64,000 bases of DNA from positions 19,916,085 through 19,980,084 of the forward strand of contig CM060965.1 of assembly GCA_030765045.1 (NCBI GenBank), given 5' to 3'. The translations under genes and the position numbers were made by a program. Positions within the stretch are counted from its first letter, which is position 1. Each line of letters starts with the position of its first letter. The notes beneath the pieces were generated by a model. That model searched no databases and was not told where the DNA came from. It worked only from the letters and a program-made list of their open reading frames with translations. Source of the DNA: Tenodera sinensis (lineage: Eukaryota > Arthropoda > Insecta > Mantodea > Mantidae). Positions 10,930-21,203 of the stretch are shown piece by piece.

Positions 10930-11150
10930 TCCTTTAACCTTGTAGGACACATCGGACGATGAATGAGTGAAATGATGCTCAAAGGACCCCAGGTTACATA
11001 GAAATTAATATTAGCCGACATTGACCTTTTTAGGATAAAGAGAAACCCGGTAAAAAGCAGTATATCTCACCCTAATTGAGATTCGAACTCGGGACCTCCT
11101 GAATGTGACTCAAACACACTAACATGACAACAAAGGAGCGGGCAATTGTG
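10930..11150 (-). repeat. SINE N copy 1 (tRNA-derived)
   Basis: On the minus strand a head reads GTTAGTGTGTTTGAGTC with box B GAGTTCGAATCTC. The body (tgaaatgatgctcaaa, ccgacatt, aaacccgg) is shared with the copy at 38685. Confidence 0.75.
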
Positions 11151-11304
11151 ACAAGCTAATCAATTCAACAATGTAACAAGCAAAAGAAGTGCTGGATCTC
11201 AGTATATTTTCGATAAGATCTTGGTATTCAATGAAACCATAGGTGGGGTAGGTATATGGCAGAGAAATAGGAAACTGTCAACCGCTTGAAGTGGCATGTT
11301 TTAA

Positions 11305-12010
11305 GGGACACTGAGTGAAATTTTGGTCACAATTGTCAAAAAAGTCGAAAATTGTTTTTTTACCTTAAAATGTTCCTGGAACACCTGTGCATTTGGATCA
11401 GCTAACATTTTTCATATCCCCCACTCCATGTGGCCATTACGGCCCTTTCAAATAGCGCTCTTCCCTTAACGTACACAGGATGCTCCTATACAACAGCCTG
11501 TTTTTCTCAAAACTACATTTCTGCACATTCCAAAAGAAGGTCGCGCCTGAGTTTTGCTTCAAATTCAATGAAAATTTCCAAAAGTATTCATAAATAGCAG
11601 CTTAACAAAACTATGATTCAACGTTGATGTTATTAACATGAATTCCAAAAAAACTTTTTTTGTATGAAAAAACTCAATAATTTTTAAGATAAAATTTTCT
11701 TTGTTATTAAAAAACTATGTACAGCATAATCAGCAAACGTATTTGAAATATCTCTTCATACAATTGTTACCCATGTTTTAGAGTATCAGTTCTGCCAATA
11801 TAAATGAATTTTGAAAATTCGATAGACGCGAGCTCTATTTTGAAAATGTGCCTATTAAATTCATAAAATAATTTATATATCATAAACGAATTATCCAATT
11901 TTAATGAAATTTGGTGTACCTCCTATCCTTAAATAAATACAAACACAGTAAAAGTGTCAGAAAAATCTATCAAGAAATGTGGAACTTTCAAATTTCACTC
12001 CCAGTGTCCA
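11305..12010 (+). mobile_element. TTAA-target element, copy 3 (706 bp)
   Basis: It has the same orientation and interior as copy 1. TTAA lies on both sides (11301-11304 and 12011-12014). The left terminal repeat has lost GG (GGGACACTGAGTG) and the right ends in tgtcca instead of tgtccc, so it is slightly older than copy 1. No coding frame. Confidence 0.9.
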
Positions 12011-12014
12011 TTAA

Positions 12015-12954
12015 AAGGACATGATTTGTAGCGAATACTCCAGAAATTATTTACAAGAGTCTCGTGTTTAATGTGTTTCTTCGAATCTTGAAGCTCTTCA
12101 GATTACTGACATTACCTAACGTAACATGCACGAGCTAGATATCTCGTCAATATTTGATTTAGCCACAGTCACGCTAAGGCACCGAAATCAGCGCCATTTC
12201 CTTAAAAAGAACCACCCCACTTGCCAAAGAAGTGAAGTATCTAGTCGAGATAAAAGCCCTGCCTTAAGCACACCACTTACCTTTTGTTGTTAACTGTCTC
12301 TCGAGATTGACCTGTGCCGTTTTCATGTTTACGGCTTCAAGTATCGATTTCGACCTCACTGGAGGGCAATCGAGCTTTATGGCGGAGAAACATTTCTCTT
12401 GGCCATGCACGACGTGAGGATTTCTCCGAACCCACGCCGGCTGACAGCGTCCAATAATTTACTACTCTGCTGAACAAGTCGATAGCTTTCCACTGACCAC
12501 TCACGCTCTCTACTAACAACTCTTCATTAAAATTAACCTTTCTGGTCGTGCCACGTGTTCGCAAATACCGCACATGTGGAACATTCAGAAAACTTCACAG
12601 AAACCGGCACAACAAAGGTATAAGGGACACGCCTTCAGTTACAAATAAACGCCGTTTCCAATGAAGATTTTTAAAAAAACACTTCCGGTTTGCTAATGAC
12701 TTCTTAGTTGTCTCCAAAGATAAATCATGCCTGATATAAAAGGATTAGAACTGGCGAAAATTGACAAAACATACAATTCTGCTTTTCTATGCAGTCCTAT
12801 AAATTGAAATTTCAACTTATAATTCATGTAGGTATATTTTATCATTGTGGGCAGAACACATTATAAACATATTTTTTAAAAATGGTATTCCATGTCATTC
12901 CCATTGTTCCACTTATATCCCGCCTTTAATGTCAATGGTCATATCAGTTGCCTA
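12015..12954. other. Unassigned segment
   Basis: Includes a 78-codon minus-strand frame (12337-12573) with no recognised motif. No splice-flanked exon could be argued, and no repeat module was recognised. Confidence 0.4.
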
Positions 12955-13165
12955 TCCTATAGGCAATGATGTTAACTCGTACACAGTGAGTTTTGGGTCA
13001 TAGAGCTCTTATAATATGTTAGATCACACACATTCGCACTCTCATTCACACTTCCAGACTCTTGACTAGAGAAAACTCCTCACTCCCCAGCCGGGAATCG
13101 AACCCGGGACCCATCACGCAGCAGGCTGTGCTCTACCGAAGAGCTAAGAAGCTAACCCTCTGCCA
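12955..13165 (-). repeat. SINE M copy 1 (tRNA-derived)
   Basis: On the minus strand the head reads AGCTCTTCGGTAGAGCAC with box B GGGTTCGATTCCC and a perfect T-stem CCGGG/CCCGG. The body holds ttttctctagtcaagagtctgg. A related head lies at 42545-42700. Confidence 0.7.
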
Positions 13166-13187
13166 TTTTGTGCTGTGAATTCTGCAC

Positions 13188-13544
13188 CTGAGCGGTTAGA
13201 CCGTTTACCTGCCATCTAGGCGACCCGGTTTCGATCCCAGGGATTCGCATGTGGTTTTCGTGTTGGACGAAGCGGGCGTCTGGGTGGGTTTTCTCCCAGT
13301 TCTCCTGTTTCCTCCGCTATTCATTCCAGCAACTGTTCCATTATCAACTTTCCATTCATCGATTTCGCCGGCATTTCATGTCCTCTTCATTACCATACCT
13401 GGTGCTTGGCTGTCCACCCGCTTCTAGGTCTTCACTCTGTCCGGTCCATAGATTCCTCTGCTCCCCGACGGCTGCCATGTAAGTCCTAGTGGGTGCAAGT
13501 CCTATATACGGGGAGGGTCATCAGGCAAAGAAGAAGAAGAAACA
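13188..13544 (+). repeat. SINE E copy 1 with exact target duplication
   Basis: The head CACCTGAGCGGTTAGACCG with box B GGTTTCGATCCC is followed by a pyrimidine-rich body and an AAG-repeat tail. It is flanked by GAATTCTGCAC at 13177-13187 and 13545-13555, a perfect 11-bp duplication that fixes both ends (357 bp). The 77-codon frame inside it is incidental. Confidence 0.9.
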
Positions 13545-13559
13545 GAATTCTGCACACGT

Positions 13560-13796
13560 TCTGACATAAAAGTGTATCTTCAGGAGTAATTTTTAGATTT
13601 ACACAGATTGCATCCAAAATACTTGATGGATGTGGAGTTGGAAACGGAGTTGCAAAAGTGTTTCCCAGAATGTCCCTGAAATGTTTATTGTTTATGCCTT
13701 GAATATTTGTTTATGGCATCTGGCAACCCTTTCACTGTATGCAATGTATCTCTGTAAACAGATGGTAAAGAAGATGCGATGACGCCATCACCCATA
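13560..13796. other. Unassigned segment
   Basis: It lies between SINE E1 and a transposase scrap and may be decayed transposon sequence. No motif is clear. Confidence 0.35.
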
Positions 13797-13915
13797 TAGC
13801 CACTTTTTGAATGTGCTGATAGAGTGGTGGGTGTTTTTGGGATCCCAGTATGAGTAATTGTGCTTGTTTACATAACCACACAGGTGGAAGTGTGCTTCAT
13901 CTGACACGAGCAACA
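13797..13915 (-). pseudogene. IS630/mariner-type transposase scrap
   Basis: On the minus strand a frame reads SDEAHFHLCGYVNKHNYSYW, matching the first catalytic-acid region (SDEAHFHLxGxVNKQNCRxW) of the insect transposase group also seen at 2436-3165, then meets a stop. About 40 codons survive. The two relics cover different parts of the protein. Confidence 0.65.
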
Positions 13916-14409
13916 AACACACAAGAGCACATTCAGACAATAGATTTGCATCCAGTTTCAAACGCGGCCAGGTGTTCCAATCTGATGTAGCGAAATTTGG
14001 ATAATTTGAAGCTGGTGGGATAAGAAAAAAATTCTAATTACAAAGGTTACGTCTAAAATTGACACTTTAGCAATACCGGTACTATATCCATCAGTATTTT
14101 CCGGTTACCTCACTTTTTCTAGTCTATTTTGACTCGAGGCACTGCTTAAAATTGTCTCCTTATTCTTCAGATAAGTTGATAAAGCGTTCAGGTATATCCG
14201 GTATTCTTTCGTGATTTCAGATTTCTTCTTCGAACCCTTTTCAACTTCTGGAATGATGACTTTTCTGCAAAAGTTCAACTGTTGTACCAAGAGACACAGT
14301 GGCACTGAACAGAAATAAGCTCAAGCGACAACTTAAGGCACATGTGTTTTAAACAAGCAGATGTGGGAGCAGAAAAGCAAGTGTTTTAAGGGGGTAAACA
14401 ATTTGCAGA
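13916..14409. other. Unassigned segment
   Basis: AT-rich, with a 66-codon lysine-rich minus-strand frame (14105-14305) that is not recognised. Confidence 0.35.
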
Positions 14410-14600
14410 CTGCTTGGTGGTCGAGTGGTCAGCGACCTGAATTTTCACCCAGGTCCAGGTTATATTCAGCACCGGATGTGGGAATTTTTCTTTAATTAGG
14501 ATTATTCCCTACTCTCAATAGACTCGAAGAGTGAATGGACCTATGAAAATAATTCAGTAACCAAACCTTAAAAAAGGGATCAGAGTATATCATAAAAAGT
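14410..14600 (+). repeat. SINE I copy 1 (tRNA-derived)
   Basis: The head ctgcttggtggtcgagtggtcagc with a degenerate box B (GGTTATATTCAGC) is followed by gaatttttctttaattaggattattccctactc, shared with 10190-10320. Confidence 0.6.
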
Positions 14601-14628
14601 TTCCGTTGAAGGAAAGGAGATGTAGGTT

Positions 14629-14668
14629 TAAGGGCGTTCAACTACTTGGTCATCAGCGCCCTTAAAAA
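14629..14668 (+). repeat. Perfect 10-bp hairpin motif (J)
   Basis: TTTAAGGGCG and CGCCCTTAAA are exact inverted repeats around a 20-nt loop containing ggtcatca. A related string (tttaagggcccgtcgacagctaggtcat) is the core of the 43-bp insert in SINE C copy 2. It may be the end of an unidentified retroposon that continues to about 14890. Confidence 0.55.
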
Positions 14669-14917
14669 CGGATCATGACAAAAGCCAGAGATAAATATCA
14701 ATATAAAATAGAAGTAGTAGTAAAAAGAAAAACAAATATACATAAATACACTAGGCAAAATGCAAAAGCCAGGATTAAAAGTTATAAAAAGGCCGATATC
14801 TAAAATTTCAAATCCTCAGGCTCATGTTTATGTTTGCTAAAATCTCCTTCGACCACTTGTTTAACTTCCGTTGAGGGCCCCTATATGACCGCAGTAGCTA
14901 AAGGGGGCTATAGAAAT

Positions 14918-15142
14918 GGGTGGGTCGTCTCGCGGTGGTAGCGTTGCTGCTTACCCGGTTCGATTCCCGGTACTGGCGTTGGGATTTTCCTCTGGGAGAT
15001 CGTTAGGTCTCTGAGGTGGCAATTGAGGAGCAACTTGATTGAGAGGTAGCAGCCTCTGGTCTAGAAGACCGCGTAACCGTCCGGGAGGGACTAGGGCAGT
15101 GATCACGTTCCACCCCAAAACTGCACCCCACTCATGACGTAT

Positions 15143-15217
<75 letters not shown>
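14918..15217 (+). repeat. SINE C copy 1 with (ATT)n tail
   Basis: The head cgtctcgcggtggtagcg with box B GGTTCGATTCCC leads to gggattttcctctgggag, caattgaggagc, ccgggaggga and gcaccccactcatgacg. It ends in a pure (ATT)n from 15144 to 15217. Long SINE tails of this type usually mark a recent insertion. Confidence 0.8.
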
Positions 15218-15221
<4 letters not shown>

Positions 15222-16115
15222 TGTTGTTGAAACGGATGGGGAAGATAAAGTGACAGTGGGTGGAGAAAAATGGGTTTCGAATGCTACTTCTTGTGTGCAT
15301 GGATGTATACGTCATACGCTACCACAATCGCATTTGTGCTGCAGACGAAAGGGTCACATGCCATTTGAGCAAGCTATACAGTGCTGAAGTTTCACAAGTT
15401 CCTCGGCGCACAGTGGCAGGCAGCTGTTTCCAACAGCACTGTCAAAGAAACCAAGTCTCGGAAAAGTAACAAAAACAAAACAACGTATTCGCACTTATTA
15501 CTTTTTCCTCTGTAATGAAATATAGACGTGCCGCACAATCACTCGTAAGAAAGCATCGCAACTCCATCAAAGTTTATTTTATTTCCTCCAACACCAAGGA
15601 AGCAAAGAAACATCAGAGATAATAGCTTAGCTGTTGGAAACTGAACTCCTGTCTACTGGCGTTTCACACAAAAAACAATTCATAACTCCCAAACACTTTC
15701 ATCTTTTAGGGGAAGTTTTGCCCCACAAATTGGTACTGTTATTAAATATGACAACTTCTATATACTTAAGCCACGTGTTTCATTATTTGCAAACACATTT
15801 TTGCTTTGCACACTGTTTTCTATGAATGACATTTTCTAGTATAAAAAACTAATGAAAGTAACTAAATTAACATTATTCTCTACATACTTTGTTAATTGTG
15901 GATATATAGAACTATCTGAAAACTTAAGGAATGTGGTATTAGAATTAAAGTCGAAGCTATACTTCACAAGCATGTGGCACCAGCAAGTGTTCACACACAC
16001 AGGGGTAAAGTACACATCGCCTTTGACTGCAAGTTAACATCTGAATTGTCATCAGCGACACGTCTAGGAAATGTGGAATGGACATATGTACCTGGATATG
16101 ACAAGCAATCGAAAC
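15218..16115. other. Unassigned segment
   Basis: AT-rich. Short frames at 15260-15469, 15634-15825 and 15852-16037 are unrecognised. Nothing repeats elsewhere in the window. Confidence 0.4.
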
Positions 16116-16119
16116 ACAC

Positions 16120-16335
16120 CCATCTCTCTCTCTTTTTGTATATCGTTTTGGCATTCTCCTTGAACCCTCCCGTTTGCTGACGGACACTGTATCCTGCTAC
16201 AGATCTGAGAAATCTCATCCCAGCCGGCGTCACTCTTTGAGACTGAGCTTTTGTAAGCGTCCAAGTCTCACTCCCGTACATGAATGCTGGGACCGCCACA
16301 ACTATAACCGCACTTTTTAAAGATTTGAATATCGC
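16120..16335 (-). mobile_element. LINE ORF2 fragment (after the reverse transcriptase core)
   Basis: The minus strand reads SLKSAVIVVAVPAFMYGSE, then TWTLTK and MRFLRSVAGY. This is the conserved YGSExWTLTK...EMRFLRxVAGY segment downstream of the catalytic core in RTE/CR1/Jockey-like ORF2 proteins. The frame stays open for about 70 codons but both sides are lost. Exact clade cannot be set from this length. Confidence 0.85.
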
Positions 16336-16339
16336 TTAC

Positions 16340-16655
16340 CATAAGCGACTCCCATTCGCGAAGTTACGGGGGTAAAATCCTGGAGCTGTTGTTTTGCGGT
16401 TTTTCTAGGTCGCTTGGCGATTTATGAGTTGGATAATTTGTTCGGCAAAATTTCCTATCATCGCTTTCATCACCACATATCATTTCCTGCTTGCCCTCCA
16501 TACCAGGTCTTGAGCTGGTCATCTGGGCATGCTATAGTACAAAGTTTACTTTCTCCTCGACTGACCCAAAGCATTGGCTTCTAAGGGTTTTCTTTGGGGC
16601 GTAAGTCCTCCAAAGAGGAGCATAATCGGTTAGGAAGAAGAAGGCTATCAGTTCA
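16340..16655 (+). repeat. SINE E copy 2 (decayed)
   Basis: It keeps the pyrimidine-rich body, the ccataccaggt block, agtcctcc and a terminal gaagaagaaggc tail in the order of copy 1. The tRNA head is not readable. Confidence 0.5.
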
Positions 16656-16664
16656 GCCTCCTCG

Positions 16665-16785
16665 TCCCCAGGTGCAATAAAACTATTTCTGCAAACTTTT
16701 CAGCTCGATTGAAATGAAAAATAAGCTTTTGTAAGGATATTTGATAGGAGGGTGGATAGAGAAAGTCACGTGAGTGTAATGTGCT
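16665..16785 (-). repeat. Family X, left-end fragment
   Basis: In plus coordinates, caggtgcaataaaac, tttctgcaaac and ggatagagaaagtcacgtgagtgtaat match the X end that normally reads gtagagaaagtcatgtgagtgcaac. Confidence 0.65.
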
Positions 16786-17399
16786 TTCTTGTTTTTAATG
16801 CTTTTGTTTTCCTCTTCCGATCGAAACTGTGACTCCAGCCAAGTTCCATTATTTATCTTCAGTCACTCGGAAACGCTGCACGATTTTGTCTTGCTGTACT
16901 AATGGACCAACATGTAGGATTCCATTAGCCTGAAATTTGGACTGTTTAAATAAGCCGATAATTAGCTAAGTGTAAAGTCCATGTATTTTGGTGAAGATAT
17001 TCTTCGCTTTCTGCAAGTCCGTAAGTCCGCTATCTAAACAAGCCATCGAGAGACTACATTCGCCTCTCCAATGGACACAAAACGCATTGTGAGGAGTGAA
17101 GGGGGGAGAATAAATCCTTTTGTTGAGGATTCTCATCCCCCCAGCTTCTTCCTTCATTTCAAACGAAGCAAACAGTGCGTCATGTTCCTAGGGGAGGTTG
17201 CCGCATGGCTTGGCGCCTGGAATACTAACATCTGCCAACAAGTATTCATTTTCTGCATTCTGTTTCTGTACAATGTGCCAAGGTTTCGGCTTTATAGCTA
17301 TGACGTTAGCTTCTGCATCTACTACGTCCCCCCGTCTGTATCGTTTATATCAAATAGCTTTGTTGACTCACAAACATTATTATATTAGACAGGTGGCAG
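16786..17399. other. Unassigned segment
   Basis: Overlapping frames on both strands (16966-17157, 17071-17388, 17198-17509) have no recognisable domain, and no repeat module was identified. Confidence 0.4.
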
Positions 17400-17564
17400 G
17401 GAAAGCACAGTATTCTACCCAAACACTCCATTCCCAAATTTCACTGGAGAGAAATATTTTGATATACCTTGACGTTTTCTGGAAGAAAGGTTTGCGAGAT
17501 TATCTGTGAACAGCACAACTCAAAAACGATGTCGGATAAATAGCAAACTTGGTATTTAATTACA
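17400..17564 (-). repeat. Family X, right part, cut by SINE D
   Basis: gggaaagcacagtattctaccc, ctccattcccaaatttcactgg and gaacagcacaactcaaaaacga run in X order and stop at ggtatttaa, where SINE D copy 2 begins. Confidence 0.75.
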
Positions 17565-17805
17565 GATACCGAGCGAGATAGCGCGGCTGTAACGTGTGCG
17601 ACTCGCATTCGGGAAGCCGTGGATCGATCCCCGCGGCCAACCTTTCTGACCCATGGATTATTTCGGGGGTTATCCTGGATAGCTAGGCGAATGCTGAATG
17701 ATTAATTGAACCCCCTGGGTTTGCTGCCCCTCTATTTTACCTCACTTCTCATTTCACTTTACTTTGCTTTCATCGTGCTTGGTTGTTTCAGGGTTGTAAA
17801 CAGCG
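17565..17805 (+). repeat. SINE D copy 2
   Basis: The head gataccgagcgagatagc, actcgcattc and box B GGATCGATCCCC are followed by ccaacctttctgaccc, as in copy 1. It is inserted in family X. The rest of X was not found on the far side, so the end may be rearranged. Confidence 0.75.
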
Positions 17806-17916
17806 TTGCCAGCTTTTTGCCAGAGGAAATCCCCCTATAGGCCTTCAAAATCCCTCAAAAACAAAATAATTCCCTTTCTGCCCATAAAACCTAACTTTTG
17901 ACTTGCTGTCATATAA

Positions 17917-18333
17917 GGCTGTAACTCATCTAGAATACTTTGTCGTTTCGCAGTTCTTGAAAAGTATGAAAAAATGAGAAGTCGCAGTGACTCAACATTT
18001 TAAGGAACACATAATGATGCAGCTCTAGTAACCAAATTAAGAGAATGGCAAATACAACCAAAACAACAATTTCATGATTTTGCTTTAGAAAATGAAATAC
18101 AAAAGAATGTGTTCGCCCATCATGACTTTGGCGTTATCACCACAGTAACCAACAATATTTTCAATCCACAGACTCTTAATGACATAATACTTTCATTTAA
18201 TGCTGAAACGTCTAATAAGGAAACATCCTCAGTTAAAAGCAGGAGTGCACAAGTAAATAAATTTGAATTCTTGACTTTCAAAATGTTACTTGAAAAATCC
18301 CTTAATTTCCAAAAAAATTCCCTTTTGAGTTAA
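17917..18333 (+). pseudogene. Unrecognised open frame, possible exon or gene relic
   Basis: One frame is open for 28 codons (17917-18000), has a TAA at 18001, then stays open for 109 codons to a TAA at 18331. No ATG opens the longer part. The product reads like a real protein rather than low-complexity filler, with segments LVTKLREWQIQPKQQF, HDFALENEIQKN and HDFGVITTVTNNIFNPQT. It is hydrophilic with no signal peptide or membrane segment. I do not recognise the family. It could be a decayed exon, a retrocopied gene piece or an unfamiliar transposon protein. Confidence 0.3.
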
Positions 18334-18399
18334 AAATACACACGCCGAGGGGAAAAATACTTCAATACTGACTTGTCAGCAGCGCGAGTGTCTCGGTGT

Positions 18400-18640
18400 T
18401 GCATGGAACGGAAAGACGATGCTCTCTGTTAACGTATGTCATCCGGATAGGGTGGCGGTCGGCTCTGCCAGTGGGATGTGTACGCCCGCAGGGTGGAAGG
18501 AAGCAGGTTGGTCGAGCTGCCACCGGGAAGTTTAAGGGGATCCTGCCCTCTGTCATGTATCTTAGGTCTAGCCAACCTCTGCCTACTTTCACCTCATTTC
18601 TCCTTCCCGGAGGGCGCCACGCCAGAGACACAGGCACAAA
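18400..18640. repeat. Repeat G copy 1
   Basis: ggatcctgccctctg, cctctgcctactttcacctc and tttctccttcccggaggg match 63170-63365 in order over about 90 bp. The GC-rich left part (gccagtgggatgtgtacgcc) is unmatched here. Class unknown. Confidence 0.5.
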
Positions 18641-18859
18641 GGATCTATAGGTAGAACTTCTAAGTCTACCCTCCGAAACTGGTCATACTTCATTAGTCGA
18701 GCATATTCCAAGAATGCGACATCATTTTAGAGAAAATCCCCTATCCTCACAACTACCCTAAAATATTCTTCGTTATGTTATTTATAGTTGAATACAATTT
18801 CATATGTGTAAGATATGTACATGGTTAATTAATTATACAGCTATACTTCTATGGAAATA

Positions 18860-19105
18860 GTCAATAAAAAAATTTTAAACGGATGTTGTATAATAACTGA
18901 TAAGGCACAGACAAAAGCTTACTACCGAAAAGTGTGGATCTGCTTAAAATGCACAACTTATGGGAAATAAAATCGTTTATATTTTTTAAGGACTTTATCA
19001 ACATTTTCAAGTTTGCTGTTAAGTGTGATGAAACCATTTCCGCAGTGTTTATCTCGATTAACACGAAGTAGAGATGAATAGACATACCAACAATATGAAC
19101 ACTCA
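18860..19105 (-). repeat. Family X, decayed left half
   Basis: In plus coordinates gtgtggatctgcttaaaatgcac, aaccatttccgcagtgtttatctcgatt and aacacgaagtagagat follow X order with many changes. Confidence 0.5.
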
Positions 19106-19799
19106 CAAGCATACTATTCCTACCAATTTTAACAACTAATCTATGTCATAAATGAACATCAGATAGACAGCAGATAGATACATACATAGATCAATGATCT
19201 ATTTTTGCAAAAACTTGTAATTCACTCTGCTGCTTACCTATAAGAGGCAAATAGAGTATTACATTCGACGCAATTGTATTCTCTGAATGCAAAATATTTC
19301 ATTAGTAACTTTTGACGTTTTAGCATTGCAGCTTGATTCTATTACAAGTAGTGAACAGTTAAATTGTAAACTAGTAAAAGTGACTAAATTACATAATTGA
19401 TCCTGCCAGGATAAACCATTCAAATCAGATATTTTACGCTTTTATGGTCTTGAAGCATTAATAATCTGGCGGTGTCTTACCATAGGTATGCGAGCAGATG
19501 TTTTGTTTTCGGTACTGTGCGTACTCCAAGTGCGTGTTGCTTAATTTGAAATTATATTTCATAGTAAAAATATATATTTTCTATTTTTTTATGTTTATTT
19601 TTACGTGGCTTTAACTACGTGACCATATCGCGACGAATCTTTTAAAAGATACCTTATGAATCAGTGTGTGGTGGACAGTTAACCTTCTAGGCTTCATTCC
19701 TGTACCATATCATCTTGTCTCGTCACTTGTCCACAGGGGCCTTAGTTCTAGGTAACTGTACTTCTACTTGTGACGGGCAGATGACATGTTCGACATATG
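19106..19799. other. Unassigned segment
   Basis: AT-rich, with no gene or repeat module recognised. A 13-nt match to the start of 18S rRNA (near 19400) was judged accidental. Confidence 0.4.
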
Positions 19800-20120
19800 T
19801 CCACGTATATCTTAATGCTTGGCAACTATCTCTGCTTCTACACATGCCGGGCACATGGCATTAGGGTGCGGTCCAGTCTACCTGATTTCATTATCTGTGG
19901 ATAGATGGCAGAACATACGCTACTGCCGTCTATTTGCATCTTTACTGTTCCGTTAGACTTAAGGTGGAACTTTGGATGTAGTATTAAATATAATATACAG
20001 CATTTACTTGGCGAGTGAGAGAAACCACGAAAAAAATTCGTCAGTCTGGTCGGCCGGCGGAGTTTGAATCCAGGACCTCCCGAATGCGGGCAGAGACACC
20101 GAGTGAGCAATCCCTCTCGG
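19800..20120 (-). repeat. SINE K (tRNA-derived)
   Basis: On the minus strand from about 20120 the head reads GGGATTGCTCACTCGGTGTC with box B GGATTCAAACTCC and a purine/pyrimidine T-stem. The body of about 230 bp ends near a gccgggcacatggc block. A 90-codon frame inside it is incidental. Confidence 0.65.
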
Positions 20121-20129
20121 TGGTAAAAA

Positions 20130-20751
20130 ATATGATGAATAGAAGAACCCCTTTTTATATGAACACTATTTATTATAAAGGACTATAAGAAGTAGTCGGA
20201 AAAGGAAGTCGAGTATAATCCATGGGCTGTTTCTTGAAATTCTAAAACAGACTTTCTAATTAACTAAACTGGTAATGGTATAATAAATACAGAGCAAAAA
20301 CTGTCACTGATTGATTAGCATGAAATGAACCCTAGTCTACATCCCACAGACAAAACAGAACCTAACGTAACCTAACCACAAAGAACCGTGCCCTGTTTAG
20401 TTTTTTACACGATGTTACGGTCCAGTTCACGAGATGTTCACACGATTCATGCAGGATAGATTCAGAGTGATGAGGTGTTAAATTAGACCTACATACCTCG
20501 ACGAGGGTGCTGGATATGGGGCAGGTCAAGGTTAACAACCTTTACACGCCATCAACCTCCAGAATAAAATAGGACTGCCCTAGGAAACGAAATCACATAA
20601 CAGGATACAGGTTTCCTGAGTTATCTGAGATAGATGTCATTCTCGTGATACTTAAAACACGTTTGTTCTATTGTTGAAAATACGAGATAAATCAGAAACC
20701 AAAATTTCTCTTTTTTGACGGATGCTTCAATGTTTTAAGATATTGGCAGCC
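20130..20751. other. Unassigned segment
   Basis: AT-rich. Contains two CCTAAC motifs (near 20356) that are too few to be telomeric. The last 100 bases may be the downstream, stop-containing part of the small frame described next. Confidence 0.35.
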
Positions 20752-20919
20752 TCAGTAGTTGAGAGTATCTGCTGTTGATTTATTATTTCGTTCAATAGAA
20801 CATGAGTCAAACTGATTCCAAACACGTTTCCTATTGTATTCTGTGTTCTGAGATATCCCTCTTCGAATTATTTCATCTATTTCAGCATTAGATGCTTCAC
20901 TGAAGGAAGAGTCAGCCAT
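20752..20919 (-). CDS. Small ATG-initiated frame, 55 codons, unrecognised
   Basis: A minus-strand ATG at 20919 opens a 55-codon frame ending in TGA at 20752. It begins MADSSFSEASNAEIDEIIRR, continues with NTEYNRKRVWNQF, and has an acidic N-terminus followed by a basic helix-like segment. The general pattern (acidic start, EI.EII, N-T-x-x-x-K/R, V/W, F) is reminiscent of the N-terminal region of KIAA1958/DUF3504-type, Crypton-derived proteins, but this is a weak impression. No downstream continuation in the same frame was found. It may be the 5' end of a decayed transposon gene. Confidence 0.25.
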   Translation of the reverse strand: MADSSFSEASNAEIDEIIRRGISQNTEYNRKRVWNQFDSCSIERNNKSTADTLNY

Positions 20920-21203
20920 TTTTGACAGTTAAATCTAACGGCCCTGTTGGGTTAAATTACGTAAGCTGCTGCGTATGTGAAAGGCAATGCAGCTAGATTC
21001 TTTAACAACATAAGAAAACCAGAGGAGGCGATAGTTAAAATTCAGAAGAGGCAATAATGAAATTTGATATATTTTTCGAGAATGGAGGTTGTGTTGGCTG
21101 AAATTTGAAATTGTTATGCACACGATTGGTTGACTTTAAGTAAGTCACATATGAGTGGAATAGTCTACATAAAGTGCTTCTATGCACATAAATATGTTGT
21201 TTT
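20920..21203 (-). mobile_element. Probable 3' untranslated region of the adjacent LINE
   Basis: The sequence directly follows the LINE stop codon on the minus strand (gcatagaagcactttatg, then ttgcctcttctgaatttt). No poly-A tail or clear duplication was found, so the 3' end of the element is not fixed. Confidence 0.4.

Noticed and set aside
19398..19416. ttgatcctgccag resembles the 5' start of 18S rRNA
   Set aside because: Only about 13 nt match and the following bases do not continue into 18S sequence.
20350..20380. CCTAAC motifs similar to the insect TTAGG telomere repeat
   Set aside because: Only two irregular units in ordinary sequence.
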